A stretch of DNA of 64,000 nucleotides from NCBI GenBank assembly GCA_016748015.1, contig JAAOMT010000590.1, positions 187,107-251,106 of the forward strand. The letters run 5' to 3'. A program made the translations under genes and the position numbers. The notes beneath the pieces are model-generated. The model saw only the letters and a list, made by a program, of their open reading frames with translations, made no database searches and had not been told where the DNA came from. The stretch comes from Geosiphon pyriformis. Its lineage: Eukaryota; Glomeromycota; Glomeromycetes; Archaeosporales; Geosiphonaceae. Shown one piece after another: positions 46,909 to 58,159 of the stretch. Position 1 is the first letter of the stretch; every line of letters begins with the position of its first letter.

Positions 46909-49900
46909 ATGAGTAATTTGGTGTGGAAAGCAGTTACATGTAATGTCAGAGGCATAAACAATCCTGCCAAACAGAAGGATATTGTTCGATAGCACAAAAA
47001 TATGGACAACATAATTTCTGTGATTACTGAAACAAAGTTGAAAGGCAAAGTTTGTTTTTGGATTATGAATAAGTTTGATGGCATTTGAGTGTTTACCTCT
47101 GGTTTAGAGTCTGGTTATTTGGGTGCAGGTGTTACCATAATTATGGATGTTTCTCTAGTAAAGCATGTATACAAAGTTTCTGAGGTGTTTGGTCAACTTA
47201 TCTCTGTAAAATTGCTCTTTAAAAACAAACTTTCATTGACAGTTTTGGGCTTGTATGTGAGTACCACCTTGGAAAAGAGGCTGGCTCACTCCCATAACAT
47301 CAATTTAATGGTGGCTGAGACTTTAAATGGCAGTACATTTGTTGTTCTTAGTGGTAACTTTAACAAAAATAATTCTGGTTACAGTGCAAGCTTCAAAAAA
47401 TGTCTGGATCTGGGTTTGTTTGATTCTTTACATAGTTTTTCTTTGCACAGACTTTCCATATGGTTCAATTTGAGAGGTATTCAAAAGTGCATAGATTTTA
47501 TATTAGTTAATGATGGTCTTCACAGTTTGTCTTTTAACCAAAAAGTTTACTGTCCAGCTGAATTTTTTGATTCTGACTACTTGGTAGTATCAGCAGACAT
47601 TGGTTTGGAGGGCTTTCTCAATTCTCAGCTTAATTCAGTATGCAAACAGGCCATGAAAAAAAAATGGAAATACAAAGTTAGTGGTGTCAGTGATGAGGTT
47701 TGGAAAAAGTTTAGAGATGCATTATTGGCTGCTTTTTCAAAGTCAGCTGGTAATTTTGAATATCACACCACTGAAGGTAATATCAATAGGATGTGGACAC
47801 TCCTTTGTCAAATGGTGCACTTTGCAGCAGAAGCTACTCTCATGAAAATATGGTCTAGGGATAGTGAGTTGGTTAAAACTTCTGCTTCTTCTAGATTTCA
47901 CAAGTTAGAACTTTTAGTGGCAAAAATTTTGAATGCATACAAATCAGGTAATTTAAAAAGACTTCAGGCTTTAGTTAATAAATAGGTCGACTTAAACTTT
48001 GACCAAGCCGTAGAGTTCAAGAGTTCCTTAGACAATGGTCATGACAGAGTATTGGTTGAACAATCACTAGCATATTTTAGGAAATTATATAAGTTTCGCA
48101 AGTTTTTGAAATCTAAGGCTACTGAGGACTCATAGATCCGAGTGGCAATTGATAAGCACATAGAAGCTTTTGCAGACAACAAAGGTCAAATGATCAGAAG
48201 TGTGTTGGAGAAGCTTTTTAGAAAAGTCATGCTGGATCATCTGATTGATAATGGAGATTTGGTCTTGGAATCAGATTTGGTCAAGGGCAGGGTGGATTTA
48301 ATTATGGAAAATTAAACCAGGAAATGCACAGTCAAACCTTCAATGTCTTCTTGTTGGCAAGTATAATTTTCTCCTTTTGATTATGTCAGTAATAGTGCAT
48401 TTTCTGGTGTGATAAAGCAAATTAATTTTGATGAGTTTTTATTGGTGGTTAAAGATCTTCCTAATAGCAAAGCTGCTGGTTTGTCTGGTATCTCTAATAA
48501 AATATGAAAGCACTGTGATAAGTCTGTTTTGGTCCTTCTTTTGCATTTGCTCAACTTGTGCTTATTATGTGAATCTGTTCCGGATGCCTGGAGAGAAGCC
48601 TGGGTATCCATGATTCCGAAACCTTATGAATGGGAAGGGGTCCTGACAAACACCAGACCTATTGCTCTTATTAAGACCTCTAGGAAAATTCTTTCAAAAA
48701 TTCTATCTGATTGCATTTTGAGAGCCTGCAACACACATAATGTTCTGTGTAGGGACAATTTTTTGGTGTTGAAAGGCACTTCTATTCAGTCTCTTATCTT
48801 TGTTGTAGAATCTGTTGTGGAAAATGCTTTGAAGAAGAGCAGAAAACTCTGGTTGGTACTTTAGGACATGTGCAAAGCTCACAATTCGGTAAGCTGGTTG
48901 CATCTAAAAGGTAGTCTAGAGAGAATCAAAATGTGTGAAAGGTTTGTCAGGTTTTTTGGTAGTATCCACAATGGCTGCAAGAATAAAGTTATGACAGACT
49001 TTGGTTTGTCTAAGGGTTACAAGGTACACAATGGTCTGGACCAGAAAGAAGTTTTTTCTTCTTTTTTGTGGAGAATTTTTTATAATTCTCTGTTGTGTGA
49101 AGTAAAAAAACATAAGTCATTCTTTGGGTATTAGGTTGATTCCAAATTTGTGGCCAGAACATATAAAGTTGAGTTGAATACTGGTTTGACTTCTTATTTG
49201 GCTGCTGGTGCTTTTGTGGATAACACCATTTGGGTTGGCAATTGTTGTACAGTAACACAGAACATTTTGAACATTGCTAGTGAGTTTTTTAAATTAATGG
49301 ATATATCAATCAACACAGAAAAGACAGTTGCTATTTCTATTAACCCAAGAACCAGCAACACCTTCTTGGAAGTGAGCAAGTCTTCTATTTTAATCACGAA
49401 ATCTGGTGAGGTTTATTAGTATCTAGGTATTTTTCTATCAACTAAAGATCTTTCTGGCCCAAATTTAAAAAAGGCAAATTCAGATGTCAAGTTTTTCTCA
49501 TCTATGGTTTTATGCAAAGCCATTATGAACAAGCAGTTCTCTTATTTGGTATTAGCTGTTTTACAGTCCATAATGGAATATAGAACTCAATTTAGCTTTG
49601 TTAGTAGAAGCATATGTGAGAAATGGGACTATATAATTAGAAAGGGATTGAAGTCTAAAGCCAATCTGTTTAGGGACTTTTCTAATGAGGTGGTACACCA
49701 TTCTTCTTTTTACAATTTGAAGCCCTTTGAACAAGTTTAGGCAGAAGCAAAAGTCTCGTCAGTGTTACAATTTGCTAATAATAGTGGGTTAATGGGTTGA
49801 CTATTTGGGCACAGATTAATGAACTTGCAGGTTTTGGGCTGGGTTTTTTGGAACTCTCTTCAATTTCCTGTTAAGTTAATGATCAATTCAATGAACAATT

Positions 49901-51561
49901 TTCTGGCTGGTGTTGCTAAAAATTTTTTATGTAATGGCATCTCCTTAGCTAATAGCTTGCTCAATGCTTTTTGTTTCAAGCGAGGTTTTTCTGTTCTGGA
50001 TGTTTTGGGCCAAACTATGTATCTCTGGATTTGCAGATCACTAAAGCATTTTGGGATTATTTTTGTAGACCAGTTGTTAAACAGTCATGAAGAATGTTTT
50101 AATTGGAAGAATTTTTGCCATTGGAAATAACTGGATCTTAGAGACCCAGTTCCCTTATGATTCACGCTGGTTTTGGATTTTGTCAAGAATGGTGGTTTGG
50201 TTAAAAGTTCTTCTTTTGCTTTTGAGTTCTCTTCCAAGTTGGATGTTTCTGATATGGACCACTTTGGTTTTGTCCATTCTAGTTTGAAAGATGCTTCTTT
50301 GCCAATGATCTTAGTTTATACTGATGGTTCTGTTAAAGGCTTTGGTACTTCTAATGCTGTCAGAAGGACTGCCGCTTATTTTTCTGATTTAAGTTTGCAC
50401 ATAGGTGTGGAAGTCCATGATATGCTATCATCTACTCTAGCTGAAATGCAGGCTGTTGTGCTGGCTTTTGAGTGCATTCCAGCTTCCTTAGATGCTTGTC
50501 AGGCCAAGTTGAGGTTGGTGGCTCCAGATTTTCACAACAGATGCTGAATAGAATGCTGTTATATTAGCAATTTGGTCAAATATAAAAACATTTCTGTCAC
50601 CTGGTTAAAGGTGAAAGGTCACTCTGGTATTTTGGACAATGAGCACGCTAATTGGTTGGCTGATTTAGTCACATCATCAAGACTTGTTCTTTCAGCAAAT
50701 GTCAAAGAAAATTTTTTAATGGCAGATGGTAAGATAATTTCTGACAATGCACGTTGCTTCACTAGATTAACAAATAATACTGTTAGACGTTTTCAATGGG
50801 AATTTGGATCTGGTTTGAGTGTTGTGGATCCTTTACGAGTTGGGAACATAAACTGGGTTTGTATTGCCTTAGTATGGCATCCTGATTCTCACATGTCTAC
50901 AGGATATATAAGCAGAACTACCACCAGTTTGCACACATATTTGATGAAAGCTTTACACAGAAAGCTACCTATAGCTGTTAAAAAGCACTTATATGATCAA
51001 AGTTATCCTAGTGTGTTTTGTGTACGTTGTGGAGAGGTGGATTTTTCAGATAATTATTTTGTTTGTTGCTTGGACTTTTTGACGTGTCAAAGCTTGTTAA
51101 GTGAGCATTCCTCTCTTTGGAAATCTCTTACTGGGACAATTTTGTCATTATTTGTGGTTTTGTAGTCTCTAGCTTCTTTTGTTTCTAATGGTGGTCTTTA
51201 CACATCTTTGTGCAAGTGTCTCGTGTTTGAAGATTGGTTGGCAGAAGCTAAAGTGTCTTTTGTAAATACTAAGCTTGCAATGTCTAATTTGGTCAAGTTT
51301 GTTTGGAGTATGATTATTGGCCATAGGGAGCAAATTTGAGTGCTTAATTCAAAACTTCGAGCTGAAATGGAGCATTATAGGTCATTATGTACAGATAGGT
51401 CTTTATGTAATATTGTTCGGGGTCTTCCTGCTAAGGTTTCTGGTGGTGTTGCTTATTTACTAGGAATTGAGAGAGGTTATGTGACCAACTTTGGTCTAAG
51501 TATTAGCCATTTGTTTTTTGCTGGTGCTGTTAGTGAAATTACAGTAAATATAGTTGCATAG
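46909..51561 (+). pseudogene. LINE C ORF2: AP endonuclease, RT, RNase H
   Basis: The ORF2 start equivalent is ATG 46909 (MSNLVWKAVTCNVRGINN). The APE-like endonuclease is at 46930-47560 (ITETKLKG with the catalytic Glu, VVLSGNFNKN, FDSDYLVV; normally GDFN and SDH). RT is at 48570-49420: NTRPIALIKTSRKILSKILSD, KAHNSVSWLHL, and AAGAFVDNTIWVG with DD changed to DN. The thumb is at 49500-50130. RNase H is at 50310-50690: LVYTDGSVKGFG, TLAEMQAVV, WLKVKGHSGILDNEHA. A C-terminal zinc-like motif CVRCGEVDFSDNYFVCC is near 51022. About a dozen stops. Confidence 0.9.
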
Positions 51562-51696
51562 TGTAGTCTTAATCAGTCGAGTGGCTAGTTACATGTAGCA
51601 AAAGTATGAATCACATTTAATTTAGAACTTTAGATAGTTGTATTGTATTAAATAGTGATTGGACTTCACTCATTAAATAAAAAATAAAAAAAAACT

Positions 51697-53675
51697 ACTC
51701 ATTAAAGAAAGAATTGAAGAAGCATACTATCAGCCAAAACCAAACTATTAAAACAAGTTGAAAAATTCAACACTAAAGCAGAAAAGTCTTCCAGCATATT
51801 TTCTAATTTAATTACATTAGAAAAGACAGACAGATCCAAAATCATAGCAGTTTTACTACTAGTGGTCTCACCTAAACCCTTTTCTATCACTATATTATCT
51901 ACTTAATCTTGTAATAAAAAGAGTTACTGGCAGTTAACATCTAGGGCTAGGCTAAAAAACTGCTAGTATTAGTGATTCTAATCTCTTAGCCAACTCACCA
52001 ATTTGTTTTGCAAGATTGGCAAGACTGTTTTTAATACTAACCAATCATATTTTCAATCTATTTACAACAAAAAGAGGTTTATCATTATTAATAGAACCAA
52101 AACACAACTTATTATCAGAAAGTGCATGTAAAAAAAGAACACCAATAACTAATATCCAAGTTTTACTACCAAAAACTAAAAAATAAGGGATGGATGCAAA
52201 TTTTTTCTTGTAAATTCTTGCCAACCTAAACTAATTCTAAGCTAAAAGAGAAGCTCTTCTGCTCTTTGAAGCTGATGGCATTTTTATTGATCTATAAACA
52301 AGAGATATATAATCTGAAATCTTATAAACAGAACACAAAGCAAAAGACAGACATGACCAATAAAGACCAATCTCTTTTATAACCAGGATCATAGTTATTG
52401 CATTTACTATATCCAACTCAGAACCAAAACAAACAGTAACACAATAAGCATAAATATAATTGGTGGAATTATAATCAATGAAGCAAGTTTTTTTATTAAT
52501 AGAACCAATAAATTCTTATATATTGTGAACAGTTGTTTTCATAAAGAATGTATAGAGTAAAACTCTATATTTATCTCTAAAGTTCCATATTTGTTTATTG
52601 AGATCAGCTCTGGCTATATAAACTGTATCTTTTTCAATAAGAATAGACTACTTAAAAGCCAAGAAATTAGCCTGATTTTGATCTTTCAATTTAATGATCA
52701 CTTTCTGTCAGAGACTTACCAGTTATATCTTAATTGACTTAATGTTACTAAACTCAACTACAGCAGTACATATAGCCTCAACAGATGTTTTTACAAGAAT
52801 TTTTTTTAACACAATTGCCTAATTCATATGATTGTTAACAGAATACTTGAAATCAGTATTTACAATAATACTTCAATCATTTGCTAATTTAGTCATGGCC
52901 ATCATTGCCTTTTCAGAAATAAAAGAAACCTAGATAATTCTACCAAATTTTAAGTGAGTAAAGACCTTTCCAAAACTATTCACACTAGAGAAAATTTTTC
53001 TGACAAAATTCAATTTATTTTAAGAGAATTTACCAGCCACTATTACAAAATTAATGTCAAGAACAAAAAATTTCTTAACTGAAACTTGAACTGTGAGTTT
53101 AAGAAAGAAAGGAGGAGGAAACAAAAGTGATTTATTTAACACATTACTATTACTATCACTGTCTATATTAAAATTAATTATATCTAGAGGCTTCCCAAAA
53201 ACACACTTCATAACTATTTTTTTAGGTTCTTTGAACATCATTTTAGCATTATTACTATCAGATTCTTTTTCACTTTTCTGTTAAAAGCTTGTTTTTTTAC
53301 CAAATATTCTTTCTCTATATCTATACTTTTTAATTCAGTAGTATTTCTACTTACATGTCTAACTGAATTACTAAAAACACTATTAACAAAAGCACTAATC
53401 ACAGCAATAAGTTTTTTTAATAAACTATCCTTGCACTTTTTTTTAGCAGAAGAATCAACAACAGCAGAACCAAAAATTAACTCCTTCTTGAATTCTTTTA
53501 TAACAAAATTATTACTATTACTAACAACCTTGTATTTAAACAGAAAAAGTTTGGAAGTATCTAATTGAATAGCAAAAAAAAGCAAAGCAACAAAAAACTT
53601 CTTTCAAAATATGCACTTTTTTAGGAATTTTGGATGTAGAGAAAAAAAAAGTTATTTATATTTAGTAAATTTACA
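51697..53675 (-). pseudogene. Host LINE piece 1: 5' UTR and ORF1
   Basis: The LINE 5' UTR (TTTTTTTTTCTCTACATCC near 53640 on the minus strand) resembles the starts of LINE C and LINE E. ORF1 remnants lie at 53238-53585, 53020-53241 and 51702-51890. The ORF1 belongs to a type shared with LINE E: conserved are the LGEFGRVF-like central block and a C-terminal helix preceding GLGETTSSKTAMI. The boundary with LINE C is the duplication at 51685-51696. Heavily decayed. Confidence 0.7.
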
Positions 53676-54560
53676 ATAAAACTGTTTTTTAGTTTGTTAA
53701 AATAGTTTTAAAATTAAAATTTATTAATTAATTTATTATTTTAATGCTTTATATTAAAGTTTATTTTTTTTTGTTGTAATTAATTTTGGGCCAATTAATA
53801 AAACATATAAATTTTAGTTTATTAAAATTACAAAATTTATAAATAAAAAATTTAAGTTTTTAATAAATTTAATTGTTTTTTTTTGATTATTTGTCATAAA
53901 TTTAAAAATTTGATTTACTTTTATAAAAACCCAAATTTAAAACATTGTTAATTTGGTTGTTGGTTTGTTTAATAGTTATAATTAATTTTAAAAAATACAA
54001 AACTTATTTAATAAAATAAAAAATTAATTAATTTTAATTAATTTTAATAATTATATTATATAAGGCATATAAAATAACAAAATAAAATTCTATAAATTAA
54101 CAACAAAAAATTAAATACATTAACATGTTTATAATAAACAAATTAAAAAATTATTTAAGTAAAATAAAAATAATAATTTAAAAAATAATAATTTAAATAT
54201 AAATAATTAATTATATATAAATAAAATAAAATAAAATATAAACTGTGTTTATTATAATATTTGTTTTTTGTTTTAAACACTATCTTAAAAATTTAACCAA
54301 TAAAATATTAAAATAAATATATTTTTTTAAAATATTTTTGTTATTTTTATATATAATAAGATTAAATTATTAAAAATACCAATAAAAAATATTAAGAAAT
54401 AAATAATAGTTATAAAAATTTATTATTAATGTTAACTTTGCAATTGTTAATTTAAACAAAAAAATATATAAAAAAAATTATTAAAATCAAAAAAACAAGC
54501 CTATTATAACACATAAATTTAAATTTGTCATAATCTTAAGGTTATTTGTGAAATATTTAT
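53676..54560. other. AT-rich spacer downstream of uL5m
   Basis: Very A/T-rich sequence with no coding or repeat structure that I can support. An AATTAATTATATATAAATAAAATA segment near 54205 resembles 58121-58165. AATAAA-like motifs near 54555-54570 on the minus strand could serve as the uL5m polyadenylation signal. Confidence 0.4.
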
Positions 54561-54653
54561 TTTATTATTGGGTATTTTTCAAGTACATATTCTGTCTAAG
54601 TACATAAATATATCTGGTTCCAAGAGTGTGCATTTATAAAAGTATTACTGTAG

Positions 54654-55697
54654 TTATTTTGATTCTGATATTACAGGGGCCGAATTTTCGGTAACAGTTA
54701 CAGAAGATTTCTTTTTGGAGAACGAGGTATTTTTAAAAGGGATTCCAAATCCGCTCATTAGCATTCTACAATCCAAATTAGTCTTAGCGGATGCATTGAA
54801 AAGAATATCAAAACCAGTCATTACAGGGTACATATCGATATTTGGCTCGATATCTGGAAAGAATGGCATTGCTTGAGCTGGGACTCCCATCCCAATATTA
54901 CCCCTTCCATCTCCTGCTTTCTCCGGCAATCCATACCATTCCTTTAATCGTGGTAACACAATTTCGACAAATTTATCGAGAAATGTGTACATTGCAAGAC
55001 CTTTGAGAACTACTTTACAACCGACGGGCATACCTAAAATTCAAAAAAGAAATTTAAATTTCAAAAATTCATCTAGTCAACCTGAACTGAAATGAAATCG
55101 GGTAACCAAGTTACCCTCTCTCAGTTTCCAAGATGCTACATTATTCTTTGAATAAACGATTGTTGGTCGTTGGGAAGTGATAGCTTGCATGGCCATAAGT
55201 CCACTCATTAAATGTTGTTTACTGTAAACAGCGTCTTTCATCATGCAATGCACGTGAATTTCCTGCAATTCTGGGACACTTTTTACTGAACTAGGAAATA
55301 GTTTCGGTTTTCTTGGAGGCTTTGGCCGCACAACGAACCCTTTTTTGTATGGGTTCTCGGGAACCTGGGGATTTTCGCCCTTTCCGGACAACTCTTCAGG
55401 CGGTTGCAATTTCGAATTATGAGGGCTACTGTGTCTATAGGTTAGTATCATCAAGTCTTCAGCGAGGGTATTGAGATAGTGTTCCTCGAAACGGTTGAGT
55501 GAGGTACGGTTTGGAAAGAACTCGGGGTCATTTGGAAGTCTGGCTCTCGCTTTTGGTATTGGACCAGAGACTCTTGGTATTACTTGTTTAGGGCGTTTGT
55601 AGTGAAAGGAGGCTACATATTTTGGATTGTGGATTATTAATTGACACCAGGAAGAACGGCATAAATTTTTTCTTTTTTGAAGAAAAGAAAGTGACAT
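54654..55697 (-). CDS. Mitochondrial ribosomal protein uL5m (two exons)
   Basis: The ribosomal protein L5 family (bacterial RplE, yeast mitochondrial Mrpl7) binds 5S rRNA or its mitochondrial site in the large subunit. Exon 1 is 55115-55697 and exon 2 is 54654-55033, 963 nt in total, encoding 320 residues. Family blocks: TSQRPTIVYSKNNVASWKLREG joined across the intron to MPVGCKVVLKG, YTFLDKFVEIVLPRLKEW, DGRGNIGMGV, FPDIEPNIDMYPVMTGFDI, and LLMSGFGIPF-like MLMSGFGIPFK. The basic N-terminus (MSLSFLQKRKNLCRSSW) suits a mitochondrial presequence. The length suits fungal uL5m. CG dinucleotides and GC content are visibly higher than in the flanking DNA. It is the only intact gene here. Confidence 0.93.
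55034..55114 (-). other. 81-nt spliceosomal intron of uL5m
   Basis: 5' site GAGG|GTAACT and 3' site TTTTAG|GTATG. Splicing restores the conserved REGMPVGCK sequence. A second, in-frame 5' site (CAG|GTTGAC at 55081) would give a 48-nt intron and insert 11 residues, but it breaks the conserved motif. Confidence 0.85.
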
Positions 55698-55854
55698 GGT
55701 TGTTCTGGCGCTTGGAGATGATGGGTGTTGATCAGATCCAAAAAACGAAAAAACATGACTGGTAGATAAATAATTATGTCATTGTTTAATCAAATGTAAT
55801 TATTTCAATCAATTGTAGCTTTCTCAACTAGTCAAACTTATAGTTATACCTCGC

Positions 55855-55861
55855 TTTTATA
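55855..55861 (-). promoter_or_regulatory. TATA-like element upstream of uL5m
   Basis: TATAAAA on the minus strand (in GGTATAAAAGCGAGG) lies about 160 nt before the uL5m start codon. A CCAAT box (ATTGG on the minus strand) is about 20 nt further upstream. It is placed correctly for a promoter but is not proven. Confidence 0.4.
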
Positions 55862-55914
55862 CCATTCCAAAATTACCAATGGATGTGGCCTCTCACCTAA
55901 ATTCAAAAGGTTCA

Positions 55915-56079
55915 GCCATACTATTAGACAATTTATTAAAAACTATCATAGTTAATAACATAGAACAAATGACAAATACACAGCTTAAAGATCTACAAAA
56001 AACAATACTTGACACAACAATTGAATATTATATTAGAAGAACAATTTTTGCAGATACATATAATTTCACAGAAGCTTAA
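55915..56079 (+). pseudogene. Pol CTD C-terminal fragment
   Basis: ILLDNLLKTIIVNNIEQMTN and LQKTILDTTIEYY match LLLDPTINIIITNSIGRLTN and LQQQINNTVLNHY of family I 15845-16285. It has the same spacing and the same ending before the polypurine tract. The open frame extends upstream to 55879 into promoter-region sequence (MDVASHLNSKGS), probably a chance fusion. Confidence 0.65.
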
Positions 56080-56097
56080 TTTTAAAAAAGAAAAACA

Positions 56098-57050
56098 TAA
56101 TAATCCAAAATAACACAGAATAATGCATAATAACTTAAGATAATGCAAAATAATACACAATAATACAAAATAACTAGTCATAATATAAGATAACTAATTA
56201 TAATATAAAAAAACAAAACAATAACAAAAATAACAAACAATAGTTAATAATAACAAATAATTAAAAACAATCTTATAAAACTAAAAAATATGTATAAAAT
56301 TAAATAGTTTTAGCAAATAAAAAAAAACAGACAGAAAATAAGAACATATTTCCTTAAAAATATATTTTAGCTTTAAAAAAAACTTGATAAATCTTTTTTA
56401 TCTTATTTTCTCTATATTTTTATATTTATAATTAAATAAAAATATTGTTTAATTTACTCATATATAATCTTAGAATATGTAATATCAAAATCAAATTAAT
56501 TGTTTTTCTTATTCTTGTTCCAGGCCAGATACTATTAGCATAAATAACTTGAAAATCCTAATAACTTAAACCAATTATTCTTGATTATGACAATTAATAA
56601 TACTAATTTTTTTTTTCTTATTTTTTTTCTTTTTTTTGAACTTTTTTTTTCTTTTAATAGAGCAATAATATTAAAAAAATCAACTGTTTAAGAATAAATT
56701 TTATGATAACTTGGTAAAAAAAGAAAGTTTTTTTTAAGTTTAAATATTAATTTTATCTTGTTAGCTTATCAAAAAAGCAATATTAAACTTTAACAACTGT
56801 ACTTAATTAGTTTAAAGAAAATAGTTCATACATATTTAAATGTAAACAGTTAAATCATATCTTTGTATTTTATAATTAAAGAACTCCACAAGTAAATTCA
56901 TATATATTAAAAATTTTTAAAAACTAATTACACTAATCTGTTACTTATAGCAAACAAAAAAAACCTTTAAGCTTTTTTACTTAAATATAAAACACCAAAC
57001 ATTACTATTATATCTTACTAAGTTTATCTATAATAATAATACTTTTCTTA
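56098..57050 (+). repeat. LTR-like repeat Y
   Basis: It follows a TTTTAAAAAAGAAAAACA purine-rich tract. It aligns in order with 7141-7385 and 9673-10230 (for example ACAGACAGAAA, AAAATATGTATAAAA, ACTAATTTTTTTTT). The right end is approximate. Confidence 0.55.
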
Positions 57051-58150
57051 ATATTTACAACTTTAATTAAACTGTTAACTAATTTTATAATTATAAATAG
57101 ACTTGTATTAAAAAAAATAATTTAAGAAAAAAAATAAAATTGATAAAAACAATCTTATTTTTTTCAAATTTTGGTGTTTTTATTATAAATAAAAGATTAA
57201 TAAAAGAAGGTTTTTGTAATATTTATAAGTAAAAAACAAATATTTTATTTTATTTGCTTTTTTTTGTTATTATTAAATTAATTAATTCAAAAAATAAACA
57301 TTAAAATTATATTATCAAAAATAATTTAATAAAAAACACAAAATTAAAACATAAAATTAACTTAAATAATTCATTAAAAAAATAAAAACACTAAAATAAA
57401 TTGATTATTACAAAAAAATAAAATATTAAGTATTAAAAGTTATTAAAATTGAATTTTTGTTTTTTATACAAAAAATTCAATTATAAAAATCTTTAAATAA
57501 TATAACTAATTCACAATATTAAATTATAAAATATAATTTAATATATTTATTTATAATATTAATAATATTTAAAAATTTTGGTAAATTTAATAATTTGATG
57601 ATTTTTAATATTTAATATATTATTTTTTAATATAATAATTGGTTTATTTTAATGTTTTTTACTTTTTTTAATTTTTTGCAAGTTAATTTTATGTTTTAGT
57701 TTTTGTATTTTTTATTAAATAATTCTTAAAATTATAATTTTAATGCTTATTTTTTGAATTAATTAGTTTAGTAATAAAACAATAATAAAAAATAAATAAA
57801 TAAAAATTAGTATTTTATTAATTATAATTAAGAAATATTAATTTAATATAGTAAACTTGATAATTTTATATTTTATAAACTAAATACAAAATTAAATTAA
57901 AAAAATTTAATTAAGAATAATATTATTTTTACAAATTAACAAAAAATCTAAGAATTTATAATTTAGTTATATATTATTTAAATTTAAGTAATTTAAAAAA
58001 AAACCAAAATAATTTTTAATATATTTTATGTAATATTTAATTATAATTAATTAAAAAATTTAAAATTTAGTTTTTAATTTAAAATTTATTTTTGTTAAAT
58101 AATACAGTTTTAATTAATTTAAATAATTAATTATATGTAAAAAATATATA
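57051..58150. other. AT-rich region without genes
   Basis: No open frame or element protein is recognisable. It holds the inverted repeat at 57270-57775. The right end borders the LINE E 5' UTR. Confidence 0.5.
57270..57775. repeat. Imperfect inverted repeat
   Basis: The left arm (about 57275-57415) contains TTAATTAATTCAAAAAATAA and AAAACATAAAATTAACTT. The right arm (about 57640-57765) is its reverse complement with roughly 80 percent identity, separated by about 220 bp. It could be two inverted copies of a repeat, or the ends of a small transposable element. Confidence 0.55.
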
Positions 58151-58159
58151 AGCTGTATT

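Larger units (their letters stand above)
44409..51684 (+). mobile_element. LINE C, non-LTR retrotransposon with endonuclease, RT and RNase H
   Basis: It is inserted in the host LINE at the ORF1/ORF2 boundary. TAAAAAAAAACT at 44397-44408 and 51685-51696 is the target duplication. Structure: 5' UTR starting TTTTTTCTC, ORF1 (interrupted by a solo LTR), ORF2, shared 3' UTR, A-rich tail. From 45493 to 51561 every open piece lies in the same frame, so decay is by stops and not by indels. It is the best preserved LINE here. Confidence 0.88.
13669..53675 (-). mobile_element. Host LINE, one element in five pieces across 40 kb
   Basis: Pieces 51697-53675, 42724-44396, 35065-35173, 24662-26406 and 13669-14958 follow one another in LINE order: 5' UTR and ORF1, endonuclease and start of RT, RT blocks, RT palm to RNase H, RNase H end to 3' UTR. 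At the junctions I checked, one reading continues if the insertion and one copy of its target duplication are removed. Total is about 6.8 kb, near full length. ATAAAACTGTTTTTT at 13653-13667 and 53676-53690 is a candidate 15-bp target duplication for the LINE itself. Confidence 0.75.
55915..57050 (+). mobile_element. 3' end of a Ty3-like element next to uL5m
   Basis: It consists of the last 54 codons of a pol CTD, a purine-rich tract and LTR Y. The 5' side stops abruptly at about 55915, roughly 50 bp beyond the TATA-like site of uL5m. This is therefore a truncated or rearranged fragment. Confidence 0.6.

Noticed and set aside
13653-53690. Treating the ATAAAACTGTTTTTT match as a certain target duplication of the host LINE
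   Set aside because: The match is exact over 15 bp, but the sequence is low complexity and about 23 extra bases lie between it and the expected 5' end. Kept as a candidate only.
53676-54560. Mitochondrial-type DNA because of extreme AT content
   Set aside because: No mitochondrial genes are seen, and the neighbouring gene has a spliceosomal intron and a nuclear-encoded product.
55820-55914. Coding exon LIVIPRFYTIPKLPMDVASHLNSKGS on the plus strand
   Set aside because: It is open for only about 30 codons, without family similarity, and coincides with the TATA/CCAAT region of uL5m. More likely promoter sequence, but not excluded.
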